DNA of 11,108 nt from Synechococcaceae cyanobacterium. Its GTDB lineage: Bacteria; Cyanobacteriota; Cyanobacteriia; PCC-6307; Cyanobiaceae. The number at the start of each line of letters is the position of its first letter. Positions within the stretch are counted from its first letter, which is position 1. Of the stretch, positions 1-7,463 are shown one piece after another. The stretch lies in assembly GCA_947460085.1 (NCBI GenBank), contig CANHGA010000048.1, positions 1 through 11,108 on the forward strand, given 5' to 3'. A program made the translations under genes and the position numbers. Under the pieces are notes generated by a model. That model saw only the letters and a program-made list of their open reading frames with translations. It did not search any database and was not told the origin of the DNA.

Positions 1-1
1 A

Positions 2-286
2 GCGGCTCCTGAGCCGCCAGCAGCAGCCCATGCCGTACCAGCCGCCAACGGCGGCCAGGGCGCCGAAGAGGCCGATCCCCTCCAGCAGGCCATGGCCGAC
101 CTGGAGAACATCAACGCCCACCTGTTCTCGATCGAGGCCCTGATGGAGCGCATCTTTGACGTGCGCGTGCCCGACGAGGTGGAGCAAAAGTTCCGCGAGC
201 TCGCCGGCGAACTGGCCCCCGATCCGCTCAATGCCGACCGGTTGCGGCTCAACCGCCTGCTGCACCAAACCCCAGACCTGCCTTAA
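2..286 (+). CDS. C-terminal part of an unrecognised protein (5' truncated)
   Basis: The frame is open from the left window edge to a TAA at 284-286, giving about 94 residues; the true start lies outside the window. An in-frame ATG at 92 exists, but the open frame upstream and the compositional continuity argue for a longer protein. The visible part begins with an Ala/Pro/Gly-rich, probably disordered linker (about residues 1-30). A charged, helix-prone segment follows, containing LENINAHLFSIEALMERIF and then EVEQKFRELAGEL, with no membrane segment or signal. I do not recognise the family, so no function is given. The stop codon shares the palindrome TTAA with the stop of glgP on the other strand, so the two genes converge with a 4-base overlap. 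Codon use is GC-rich like the neighbours. Confidence 0.7.
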   Translation, partial: AAPEPPAAAHAVPAANGGQGAEEADPLQQAMADLENINAHLFSIEALMERIFDVRVPDEVEQKFRELAGELAPDPLNADRLRLNRLLHQTPDLP

Positions 287-2799
287 TCCGTCACGCAGCT
301 GATCGTCACCGGGTAGCTCTCGGCCTTCCAGATCCGCTGGGCGTACTCCTTGATCGAGCGATCCGAGGAGAAAAAGCCCGTGCGGGCCGTATTCAGCAGC
401 GACATCCGGTTCCACAACGGCCGATCCGCCCAGGCCTGATCCACCGCTCCCTGGGCCCGCAGGTAGTCGTTGAAATCGGCCAGCACAAAGAAGGGATCAC
501 TGCCCGTGAGGTTTTGCAGCAGGGGCCTAAACAGATCGCCATCGCCGTTGCTGAAGTGGCCCTGCTCGATCAGCCGCAGGATCTCGGTGAGCTCCGGCAT
601 TGATCCGATGAGCTCCCAGGGGCGGTAGCCCTCCTGGCCCAACGCTGAGATTTCCTCTGCGGTTTTGCCAAACAGGAAGAAGTTTTCCGCCCCCACCTGC
701 TCGCGGATTTCCACATTGGCGCCATCGAGGGTGCCGATCGTGAGCGCCCCATTCATGGCGAATTTCATATTGCCCGTGCCGGAAGCTTCCTTGCCGGCGG
801 TGGAGATCTGCTCCGAAAGATCGGAGGCCGGATACACCCGCTCGCCCAGCTTCACGTTGTAGTCGGCCAGGAAAATCACCCGCAGCCGGCCCTCCATATC
901 CGGATCGGCGTTCACCGTTTCGGCGATGCCGTTGATGAAGCGAATGATCAGTTTCGCCATCGTGTAGCCCGGCGCCGCCTTGCCGCCGAAGATCACCGTG
1001 CGCGGGGCAGAGTTCGCCGCAGTGCCATTTTTGATGCGCAGGTACTGGGCGATCACCTGCAGGGCATTGAGGTGCTGGCGCTTGTATTCGTGGATCCGCT
1101 TAACCTGCACGTCAAACAGGGAACTGGGATCCACATGCACGCCGCTGTGGCGGTGGATGTAGTTGCTCAGATCCGTTTTCACCGACCGTTTGGTGGCGCC
1201 CCAGCGCTCCAAAAAGGCGCTGTCGCCTGCGAAGCGCTCGAGCTGCTTGAGCTGGTCGAGGTCTTTGACCCAGCCGTCGCCAATTGATTCGTTGAGCAGG
1301 GCCGAGAGCTGGGGGTTGGCCAGGGCCACCCAACGCCGGGGCGTCACCCCATTGGTCACGTTGGTGAATTTCTCAGGCCAGAGCGCCGCAAATTCCGGGA
1401 ACAGCTCGCTCTTCACCAGGTCGCTGTGCAGGGCCGCCACCCCATTGATGTGGTGGGAGGCCACCGTGGCCAAATTGGCCATGCGCACGGCCTTGGCGCC
1501 GTCTTCATCAATGATCGACACCTTGGCCAGGAGGGCGTTGTTGCCTGGATACTTGAGGCGCACCTGCTGCAGGAAGCGGCGGTTGATCTCGTAGATCAGC
1601 TCCAGGTGCCTGGGCAGCAGCGAGCCAAACAACGGCAGGCCCCACTTCTCCAGGGCCTCGGGCAGCAGGGTGTGGTTGGTGTAGGCCAGAGACTTCGAGG
1701 TGATGCTCCAGGCCGCATCCCAATCCAGGTGCTTGTCGTCGATCAGTAGTCGCATCAACTCGGCCACCGCGATCGAGGGGTGGGTGTCGTTGAGCTGCAC
1801 CGCCCAGTGGTCGGGGAATTCCGCGATCGGAATGCCCCGGGCATCGAGACTGCGGATCATGTCCTGGAGCGAGCAGCTCACAAAGAAGTGCTGCTGCTTC
1901 AGCCGCAGCCGGCGGCCCTCGTCGGTGCCGTCGTTGGGGTAGAGCACCTTGGAGAGGGTTTCCGAGCCCACCTTCTCCTCCACCGCGCCGTAGTAGTCGC
2001 CGATGTTGAAGGCATAGAAATCGAAGCTCTCGGTGGCATCGGCCCGCCACAGCCGCAGCCGGTCGCAGGTGTTCACCCGGTAGCCCAGCACCGGCACGTC
2101 GTGGGGGATGCCGATGGCGTGCTCAGCGGGGATCCAGCGCACCCGGTAGGTGCCGTCGTCGTCCTTGTAGCTCTCTGTGCGGCCGCCAAAGCCCACAAAG
2201 CAGGCCTGATCCGGGTGGGGGATCTCCCAGGGCCAGCCCGATTTGAGCCATTTATCGGTGATCTCCACCTGCCAGCCATCGCGGATCAGCTGGTCGAAGA
2301 TGCCGAATTCGTAGCGGATCCCATAGCCCGTGGCTGGGATCTCCAGCGACGCCAGCGATTCCAGGAAACATGCCGCCAGCCGCCCCAGGCCGCCATTGCC
2401 CAGGCCCGGCTCCTCTTCCACATCGAGGATGTCGTTGATGTCGTTGATGCCAAAGCGGCGCAGGGCTTCTGCCGCTTCCGCCTGGATGCCGAGCATCAGC
2501 AGGTTGTTGCCCAGCTGGGGGCCAATCAAAAACTCCGCAGACATGTACGCCACCACCCGGGTGGGGGCGGCGCTGATCGCCTCAACCCCGGCCAGGTAGC
2601 GGGTCATCAGCCGGTCGCGCACGGCGTAGCTGAGCGCCATGTAGAGGTCGTGGCGGCTGGCGGTGGGGGCGAGCTTGCCGAGCGTGTAAAAGAGGTGCTC
2701 GGTCATGCCGTCGAACACGTCTTCCGCCGTCAGCCCGCTGCGGTCAGGGTCGGCGTAGCAGCCGGGGGTGGGCAGGCGCAGATTGCGGGGTGTAGTCAT
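283..2799 (-). CDS. glgP: Glycogen/starch/alpha-glucan phosphorylase
   Basis: This is a GT35-family phosphorylase: it cleaves terminal alpha-1,4 glucose units of glycogen with phosphate to give glucose-1-phosphate, in the cytosol and PLP-dependent. The protein is 838 residues, normal for the family. Visible landmarks are the N-terminal YMSAEFLIGPQLGNNL segment, GLGNGGLGRLAACFLESLASL, QLNDTHPSIAVAELMR, VTNGVTPRRW, DVQVKRIHEYKRQ, and the PLP site EASGTGNMKFAMNGALTIGT. The PLP lysine is K679, matching K680 of rabbit phosphorylase. An upstream ATG at 2823 would add eight residues (MALGGSEL). I prefer the ATG at 2799 because it forms an ATGA overlap with the xfp stop and has a GGGAGG ribosome-binding site 10 bases upstream. 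The gene is the second of a two-gene operon with xfp. A tandem IND-IND duplication sits just before GLGNGGLG. Confidence 0.97.
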   Translation of the reverse strand: MTTPRNLRLPTPGCYADPDRSGLTAEDVFDGMTEHLFYTLGKLAPTASRHDLYMALSYAVRDRLMTRYLAGVEAISAAPTRVVAYMSAEFLIGPQLGNNLLMLGIQAEAAEALRRFGINDINDILDVEEEPGLGNGGLGRLAACFLESLASLEIPATGYGIRYEFGIFDQLIRDGWQVEITDKWLKSGWPWEIPHPDQACFVGFGGRTESYKDDDGTYRVRWIPAEHAIGIPHDVPVLGYRVNTCDRLRLWRADATESFDFYAFNIGDYYGAVEEKVGSETLSKVLYPNDGTDEGRRLRLKQQHFFVSCSLQDMIRSLDARGIPIAEFPDHWAVQLNDTHPSIAVAELMRLLIDDKHLDWDAAWSITSKSLAYTNHTLLPEALEKWGLPLFGSLLPRHLELIYEINRRFLQQVRLKYPGNNALLAKVSIIDEDGAKAVRMANLATVASHHINGVAALHSDLVKSELFPEFAALWPEKFTNVTNGVTPRRWVALANPQLSALLNESIGDGWVKDLDQLKQLERFAGDSAFLERWGATKRSVKTDLSNYIHRHSGVHVDPSSLFDVQVKRIHEYKRQHLNALQVIAQYLRIKNGTAANSAPRTVIFGGKAAPGYTMAKLIIRFINGIAETVNADPDMEGRLRVIFLADYNVKLGERVYPASDLSEQISTAGKEASGTGNMKFAMNGALTIGTLDGANVEIREQVGAENFFLFGKTAEEISALGQEGYRPWELIGSMPELTEILRLIEQGHFSNGDGDLFRPLLQNLTGSDPFFVLADFNDYLRAQGAVDQAWADRPLWNRMSLLNTARTGFFSSDRSIKEYAQRIWKAESYPVTISCVTD
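2428..2449. repeat. 9-base tandem repeat in glgP
   Basis: GATGTCGTT occurs twice in tandem, followed by a partial third unit GATG. On the coding strand it encodes the tandem tripeptide in GINDINDIL, just ahead of the conserved GLGNGGLG motif. It looks like a replication-slippage duplication tolerated in a surface loop. Confidence 0.6.
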
Positions 2800-5219
2800 G
2801 AGTTCGCTGCCTCCCAGCGCCAATTGGTGATTTCCGGGGCGTCCATGCCGTGGTGGTGGGCGTACTGGCGGTTGGCCAGGATCGCTTCCCGCATCCGCTC
2901 TTTCAGGTGGGCGGCCCGGGAGCCCAGGCTGGGCACCCGATCAATCGCATCGATCACCAAATTGAAGCGATCGATTTGGTTGTTCATCGCCAGCTCCAGG
3001 GGAGTGTTGATGTTGCCCCGCTCCTTGTAGCCGCGCACGTGAAAGTTGGCGTGGTTGGTGCGCCGGTAGGTGAGGCGATGAATTAACCACGGATAACCGT
3101 GGAAATTGAACAAAACAGGCCTGTTGGTGGTGAACAGCACATCAAAGTCGCGGTCGCTGAGGCCGTGGGGGTGCTCGCTGGGCTGGGTGAGGGCAAACAG
3201 CTTCACCACATTCAGCACCCGCACCTTCAGCTGGGGGATCTCCCGCCGCAGGATGGCCACCGCCGCCAGGGTTTCCTTGGTGGGCACATCCCCGGCACAG
3301 GCCATCACCAGATCCGGTTCATCGGCCTGCTCGCCGCCACTGGCCTTGTCGCCGCCCCCATCGTTGCTGGCCCAGTCCCAGAGGCCGATGCCCTTGGCCA
3401 CATGGGCCCGGGCCTGCTCCAACTCCAGGTATTGGAGGTGGGCTTGCTTATCGGAAACGATGATGTTGCACACGTCGGTTTCGGCCAGGGCCACCTCGGC
3501 CACGGCCAGTAGGCAGTTGGCATCGGCGGGCAGATAGACCCGCACCACATCGCCGCTTTTGTTGCCGGCCAGATCGATGAAGCCGGGGTCCTGGTGGGTG
3601 AAGCCGTTGTGGTCCTGGCGCCACACCGTGGAGGAGATCAGGCAGTTCCAGGCCCCAATCGATGCGCGCCAGGGGGCGTGGCGCTGGCAGCTCTCCAGCC
3701 ATTTGGCGTGCTGGTTGAACATCGAGGCGATCACATGGGCGAAGGCCTCGTAGGTGTGGAACAGCCCGTGGCGCCCGGTGAGCAGGTAGCCCTCGAGCAT
3801 CCCCACCAGGGTGTGCTCGCTCAGCATCTCCACCACCCGCCCAAAGCGGGCCAGCTCGCTGCCGCCTGCCCCATCAACGCCACCGTCTTCCGGCAGCAGC
3901 TCCTCCATCCACACCTTTTTGCTGCGTGCGTAGATCGCCTGCAGCCGGTTCGAGGCCGTTTCATCCGGGCCAAACACCCGCAACGAATCCGGGTTGAGGC
4001 CGATCGCATCGCGCAGCAGCTCCCCCAGGGGCGCGGTGTTTTCGGCCTCGATCAGCCCAGGCCCTGGAATCGCCACCCCATAGGCCTCGATCGGCGGCAG
4101 CTGCAAAGGGCGCCGCAGCAGGCCGCCATTGGCGTGGGGATTGGAGCCCATGCGCCGATCCCCCGTGGGTGAGAGCGCCTGCAGCTCGGCGATCAGGCTG
4201 CCGTTGGCATCAAACAGCTCCTCGGGCCGGTAGCTCCTCAGCCAGGCCTCGAGCATGGCCAGCTGCTCGGGGTCGTGCTTGGGGTTGGGCAGGGGCACCT
4301 GGTGGCTGCGCCAAAACCCCTCGAGCTTTAGGCCGTGCAGCTCCTTGGGCCCCGTCCAGCCCTTGGGGGAGCGCAGCACCAGCATCGGCCAGGCGGGTCT
4401 GGTGATGTCCTGGCCGCTGGCGCGTTGGTCGCGGGCCGTGCGGCGAATCGCCTGGATGCGGCCGATGGCTGTGTCCATGGCGGCCGCCATGGCGGCGTGC
4501 ATGGCCATGGGTTCAGAGCCCTCCACAAACAGGGGCTGCCAGCCGTAGCCCACCAGCAGGCTTTCCAGCTCCGCCTTGGGCAGCCGGGCCAGCAGGGTGG
4601 GGTTGGCGATCTTGTAGCCGTTGAGGTGCAGCACCGGCAGCACGGCCCCATCGCTGGCGGGATTCAGAAATTTGTTGATGTGCCAGGAGGTGGCCAGGGG
4701 CCCGGTTTCCGCTTCGCCATCGCCCACGCAGGCCAGGGCAATCAGCTCCGGGTTGTCGAACACCGCCCCGCAGGCATGGGAGAGCACGTAGCCCAGCTCG
4801 CCGCCCTCGTGGATCGAGCCGGGCGTTTCCGGGGTGCAGTGGGAGCCGATGTGGCCGGGGAAGGAAAACTGCTTAAAAAAGCGCCCCAGCCCAGCAGCGT
4901 CTTGGGATTTATCCGGATAGATGGCGCTGTAGGAGCCATCGAGATAGGTGGGCCCCAGCACCCCCGGCGCCCCGTGGCCGGGCCCGGAGAGGTAGATCAT
5001 CGCGAGCTGGTGCTCGCGGATCACCCGGTTGGCGTGGGCCCAGATGAAGGCCTGGCCCGGGCTGGATCCCCAGTGGCCCAAGAGCCGGTTTTTGATGTGC
5101 TCGGGCCGCAGCGGTTCGGCCAGCAGGGGGTTGTCCTGCAGGTAGATCATCCCCACCGCCAGGTAGTTGGCCGCCCGCCACCAGGCATCAAGTGCCGCCA
5201 GATCGCCCTGCGCTGCCAT
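2796..5219 (-). CDS. xfp: Xylulose-5-phosphate/fructose-6-phosphate phosphoketolase
   Basis: This is a TPP-dependent phosphoketolase. It splits xylulose-5-phosphate or fructose-6-phosphate with phosphate into acetyl-phosphate plus glyceraldehyde-3-phosphate or erythrose-4-phosphate. At 807 residues it has the usual XFP length. It opens with the conserved AWWRAANYLAVGMIYL segment and carries the XFP signature EGGELGYVLSHA (E141). The TPP/Mg motif runs GDG (166-168) to LNGYKIANP (about 199-207). Further on are GRHGLFHTYEAFAHV, with E491 as the likely TPP-activating glutamate, RQDHNGFTHQDPGFID and VSDKQAHLQYLELEQA. The ATG at 5219 lacks a strong ribosome-binding site but fits the start of homology. 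It is the first gene of an operon with glgP (ATGA overlap) and is divergent from the antiporter gene across 82 bases. No acetate kinase or phosphotransacetylase gene is in view. Confidence 0.97.
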   Translation of the reverse strand: MAAQGDLAALDAWWRAANYLAVGMIYLQDNPLLAEPLRPEHIKNRLLGHWGSSPGQAFIWAHANRVIREHQLAMIYLSGPGHGAPGVLGPTYLDGSYSAIYPDKSQDAAGLGRFFKQFSFPGHIGSHCTPETPGSIHEGGELGYVLSHACGAVFDNPELIALACVGDGEAETGPLATSWHINKFLNPASDGAVLPVLHLNGYKIANPTLLARLPKAELESLLVGYGWQPLFVEGSEPMAMHAAMAAAMDTAIGRIQAIRRTARDQRASGQDITRPAWPMLVLRSPKGWTGPKELHGLKLEGFWRSHQVPLPNPKHDPEQLAMLEAWLRSYRPEELFDANGSLIAELQALSPTGDRRMGSNPHANGGLLRRPLQLPPIEAYGVAIPGPGLIEAENTAPLGELLRDAIGLNPDSLRVFGPDETASNRLQAIYARSKKVWMEELLPEDGGVDGAGGSELARFGRVVEMLSEHTLVGMLEGYLLTGRHGLFHTYEAFAHVIASMFNQHAKWLESCQRHAPWRASIGAWNCLISSTVWRQDHNGFTHQDPGFIDLAGNKSGDVVRVYLPADANCLLAVAEVALAETDVCNIIVSDKQAHLQYLELEQARAHVAKGIGLWDWASNDGGGDKASGGEQADEPDLVMACAGDVPTKETLAAVAILRREIPQLKVRVLNVVKLFALTQPSEHPHGLSDRDFDVLFTTNRPVLFNFHGYPWLIHRLTYRRTNHANFHVRGYKERGNINTPLELAMNNQIDRFNLVIDAIDRVPSLGSRAAHLKERMREAILANRQYAHHHGMDAPEITNWRWEAANS
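2810..2815 (-). promoter_or_regulatory. Ribosome binding site for glgP
   Basis: Minus-strand GGGAGG lies inside the last codons of xfp, 10 bases before the ATG at 2799. It is one of the clearest Shine-Dalgarno-like sequences in the window. It decides the glgP start in favour of the ATG at 2799 over the ATG at 2823, which has nothing comparable upstream. Its position inside xfp fits translational coupling of the two genes. Confidence 0.65.
4475..4492. repeat. Perfect 18-base palindrome inside xfp
   Basis: CCATGGCGGCCGCCATGG reads the same on both strands and is followed by further CATGG units up to 4510. On the coding strand it falls in an Ala/Met-rich helix of Xfp (MAMHAAMAAAMDTA). Repeated ATG and GCC codons may explain it without any other function. 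Confidence 0.6.
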
Positions 5220-5301
5220 GCCGTGCTTCAGACCCTTGGATCGACCTTAGCGGCGGTTTTTAGGGCTCTCGCTTTAGGGTCACGGGCACCACAGATGGGC
5301 C
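5220..5301. promoter_or_regulatory. Divergent intergenic region, xfp / antiporter
   Basis: These 82 bases separate two divergently read genes, so promoters for both probably lie here or reach into the coding ends. The segment is less GC-rich than its surroundings. It contains a heptamer direct repeat, TTTAGGG at 5259-5265 and 5273-5279, with a period of 14 bases. I found no convincing -35/-10 pair on either strand. A weak plus-strand candidate is TTGGAT at 5236-5241 with TTTAGG 17 bases on. The regulatory assignment rests mainly on gene orientation. Confidence 0.35.
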
Positions 5302-6642
5302 ATGGACGTGCCGGCGTTGTTGCTTGAGGTGGGCGGTAGCCACGGGGTGGAGGTGGCCGAAACCCTGATCGCCATGGCCGAGTTTCTGGTGATCTTCGTG
5401 GCTGCCCGGGCCATGGCGGAGCTAATGGTGCGGATCCAATTGCCCACGATCCTGGGGGAATTAGTGGCCGGGGTGCTGATCGGTGTTTCAGGCCTGCATT
5501 TGATCGTGCCGCCCGAAACCCATGCCCAGCTCAACTCCGCGGCCCTTGGCCTGTTGGCCTCCCTGGCCGACATCACCCCATCCCAGGTGCAGGACATCTA
5601 CCTCGAGGGTTTCTCGAGCCTCCAGGCCGTCTCCCAGATCGGTCTGTTTGCCCTGCTGTTCCTCACGGGCCTGGAGAGCGAACTCGATGAGCTGGTGGCG
5701 GTGGGCCTGCAGGCCACCACGGTGGCTTTCACCGGGGTGGTGTTGCCCTTTGCCCTGGGCACCTTGGGGCTCTTTTACCTCTTTCATGTGCCCCTGATCC
5801 CGGCGATCTTTGCCGGGGCCGCCATGACGGCCACCAGCATTGGCATCACCGCCAGTGTGTTTGGCGAGCTGAAGTTTTTAAAAACCAGAGAAGGCCAAAC
5901 CGTGATTGGGGCGGCCGTGCTCGACGACATCCTCGGCATCGTGATCCTGGCGGTGGTGGTCTCGTTGGCCGGCGGCGCAGGTTTCACCTTTGGCCCGATC
6001 GTGAAATTGGTCACCGCTGCCGCTGCCTTTGTGGGGGTGTCGTTGGTGTTGAGCCGCACGGCGGCCCCGGCCTTTGATTGGCTGCTCGACCGCCTCAAGG
6101 CCCCGGGCGAAGTGGTGGTGGCGTCGTTTGTGGTGCTTTCGCTCTGCTGTTTCACGGCCCAGGCCATTGGCCTGGAGGCGGCCCTGGGGGCCTTCGCGGC
6201 GGGCCTGATTTTGAGCAGCTCCAAGCACACCCATGCCATCCAGGCCGCCGTGAAGCCCCTGGTGGCCCTGTTCGCCACGATCTTCTTTGTGTTGATTGGC
6301 ACTGGCATGGATCTCTCGGTGCTCAATCCCATGCAGCCCGAAAACCGCGAGGGCCTGATCGTGGCCGCCTTCCTGCTCACCGTGGCGATCGCGGGCAAGG
6401 TGGCCTCGGGTTGGAGCTACGTCAGCGCTGAGAAAACCAACCGCCTGGTGGTGGGTTTGGGGATGCTGCCCCGGGGCGAAGTGGGCTTGATTTTCCTAGG
6501 CCTGGGCACCCAGGCCGGCCTGCTCACCCCTCCCTTGGAGGCGGCGATTTTGCTGATGGTGATTGGCACCACCTTCCTGGCGCCGATCCTGCTCAGACTG
6601 GTGCTTTCCAAGCAAGCCGCCGGTGCCGAACAGGCCGCCTAA
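5302..6642 (+). CDS. Cation/proton antiporter, CPA2 family (NapA/NhaS3-like)
   Basis: This polytopic membrane transporter of 446 residues is made almost entirely of hydrophobic segments and probably exchanges Na+ (or K+) for H+. The CPA2 core is clear: IQLPTILGELVAGVLIG near the N-terminus, IGLFALLFLTGLESELDEL, then the unwound-helix segment AAMTATSIGITASVFGELKFL. Next comes the ion-binding motif AAVLDDILGIVILAVV with adjacent aspartates D208 and D209. In NapA-type exchangers this double aspartate marks electrogenic Na+/H+ exchange. The C-terminal half has FFVLIGTGMDL and LPRGEVGLIFLGLG. Length and motifs resemble cyanobacterial NhaS3, but family membership alone cannot fix the ion, or plasma versus thylakoid membrane location. 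The ATG at 5302 is used; an ATG at 5374, just before the first helix, is an alternative. It overlaps or abuts the downstream methyltransferase gene, suggesting co-transcription. Confidence 0.92.
   Translation: MDVPALLLEVGGSHGVEVAETLIAMAEFLVIFVAARAMAELMVRIQLPTILGELVAGVLIGVSGLHLIVPPETHAQLNSAALGLLASLADITPSQVQDIYLEGFSSLQAVSQIGLFALLFLTGLESELDELVAVGLQATTVAFTGVVLPFALGTLGLFYLFHVPLIPAIFAGAAMTATSIGITASVFGELKFLKTREGQTVIGAAVLDDILGIVILAVVVSLAGGAGFTFGPIVKLVTAAAAFVGVSLVLSRTAAPAFDWLLDRLKAPGEVVVASFVVLSLCCFTAQAIGLEAALGAFAAGLILSSSKHTHAIQAAVKPLVALFATIFFVLIGTGMDLSVLNPMQPENREGLIVAAFLLTVAIAGKVASGWSYVSAEKTNRLVVGLGMLPRGEVGLIFLGLGTQAGLLTPPLEAAILLMVIGTTFLAPILLRLVLSKQAAGAEQAA
6385..6392. repeat. HIP1 octamer GCGATCGC
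   Basis: This is a single exact copy of the highly iterated palindrome known from many cyanobacteria, here inside the antiporter gene. I found only this one by eye in 11 kb. That fits picocyanobacteria, where the octamer is not strongly over-represented, and argues against HIP1-rich cyanobacteria. Confidence 0.5.
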
Positions 6643-7180
6643 GCCCAGTCCCCGCTTTGCTCCCAGCCGCTGGGGCTTGAGCTGGGGGGGCTGGTTCGAC
6701 AACCGCCACGGCGAGTGGTGGCTGCTAGCCCAATTGGCCCTGATCGCCGCCCACCTGCTGCCCCCCTATCCGGCCCCCGGGGCCTGGGGCTACGCCTGGC
6801 CCCTGCCGGTGGCCCTCTCTGGCTTGATCCTGTTTGGCCTTGGCCTCCTTCTGGCGATCCAGGCCTTTTGGCGGCTGGGGCCCAGCCTCACGCCCTTGCC
6901 CGATCCGATGCCGGGGGCGGCCCTGGTGACCCAGGGGGCCTATGGCCGCTGCCGCCACCCCCTGTATCAGGCGCTTCTCATCTGCTCGCTTGGGGTCACC
7001 CTGGCCCTGGGCAGCCTGTTGCACCTGGCTTTGCTGCTCGCCCTTTGCGCCCTGCTCGGGGGCAAGGCCCGGCGGGAGGAACGCCAATTGGCGTTGGTGC
7101 ATCCGGAGTACGGCGCCTACCGGCTGGCCACCCCAGCGATCATTCCTGGTCTTCCCTGGCTCGACTGGCGAGCGCTGTAA
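6623..7180 (+). CDS. Membrane methyltransferase of the isoprenylcysteine carboxyl methyltransferase / PEMT type
   Basis: A small integral membrane protein, about 185 residues from the GTG at 6623. It has hydrophobic helices at EWWLLAQLALIAAHLL, PVALSGLILFGLGLLLAIQAF, and a C-terminal pair around ALLICSLGVTLALGSLLHLA. The ICMT/PEMT signature is present: GAYGRCRHPLY with RHP at 111-113, then EE at 152-153 followed by HPEYGAYRLATP. In this family these residues bind S-adenosylmethionine at the membrane face. The substrate is unknown; bacterial members methylate varied lipids or small molecules, so the ICMT name is only a fold label. The start is uncertain. The frame is open back to an ATG at 6563 inside the antiporter gene, the GTG at 6623 overlaps that gene by 20 bases, and a TTG at 6677 gives the MSWGGWFDNRHGEW start. 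None has a good ribosome-binding site. The 3' end overlaps a minus-strand gene by 41 bases. Confidence 0.83.
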   Translation: MPNRPPKPSPRFAPSRWGLSWGGWFDNRHGEWWLLAQLALIAAHLLPPYPAPGAWGYAWPLPVALSGLILFGLGLLLAIQAFWRLGPSLTPLPDPMPGAALVTQGAYGRCRHPLYQALLICSLGVTLALGSLLHLALLLALCALLGGKARREERQLALVHPEYGAYRLATPAIIPGLPWLDWRAL

Positions 7181-7454
7181 ACAGCCCCCAGCCCGCGGCG
7201 ATCAAGCCCATGCTGCTGGCCCAACTCGGCCCCAGGGCCCAGCTCAAACCCAGATCCACCACCACCCCTACGGCCAGGGCGAGCAGCAGGCTGGTGGCCG
7301 CCAGCACCAGTTGTTGGGCCGTTTCCGGCAGGGTGCCGGCAGCGAGCACCGCTTCGAACCGCGCCAACGGCAGGCTCAGGGGCAAATACAGGGCCAGGGC
7401 CCACAGGCCCATGCCTGGCAGGAAGGGCAGCCAATCGGGGGAGGGAAGGGCCAA
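7140..7454 (-). CDS. Small three-helix membrane protein, unknown function
   Basis: An ORF of 104 residues with GC-rich third positions (runs of CTG and GCC), unlike the arginine- and proline-rich antisense frames over the same DNA, so I take it as a real gene. Three hydrophobic segments are visible, at about residues 10-31, 47-68 and 77-97, with a short charged tail SRAREDQE. There are no cysteine or histidine motifs and I do not recognise a family. The first available start is TTG at 7454; a stop lies just upstream in frame, and the only other good start is ATG at 7412 (90 residues). Its last 41 bases overlap the end of the methyltransferase gene on the other strand. It is divergent from the alpha/beta hydrolase gene. 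Confidence 0.62.
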   Translation of the reverse strand: MALPSPDWLPFLPGMGLWALALYLPLSLPLARFEAVLAAGTLPETAQQLVLAATSLLLALAVGVVVDLGLSWALGPSWASSMGLIAAGWGLFTALASRAREDQE

Positions 7455-7463
7455 GGGAGCGCC

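Noticed and set aside
1780..3030. A 416-codon plus-strand ORF running antisense across glgP and the end of xfp
   Set aside because: It is rich in Val, Ala, His and Gln with no domain motif, and it lies opposite two certain enzymes. In GC-rich DNA the frame opposite a real gene often stays open.
5248..5262. GCGGCGG followed by TTTTT in the xfp/antiporter gap as an intrinsic terminator
   Set aside because: There is no complementary upstream arm to form a stem, and no gene ends into this gap on either strand.
4335..5327. A 330-codon plus-strand ORF antisense to the start of xfp and reaching into the antiporter start
   Set aside because: It has low-complexity Gly/Ala/His/Gln composition and no recognisable fold. 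The opposite strand carries unambiguous XFP motifs over the same DNA.
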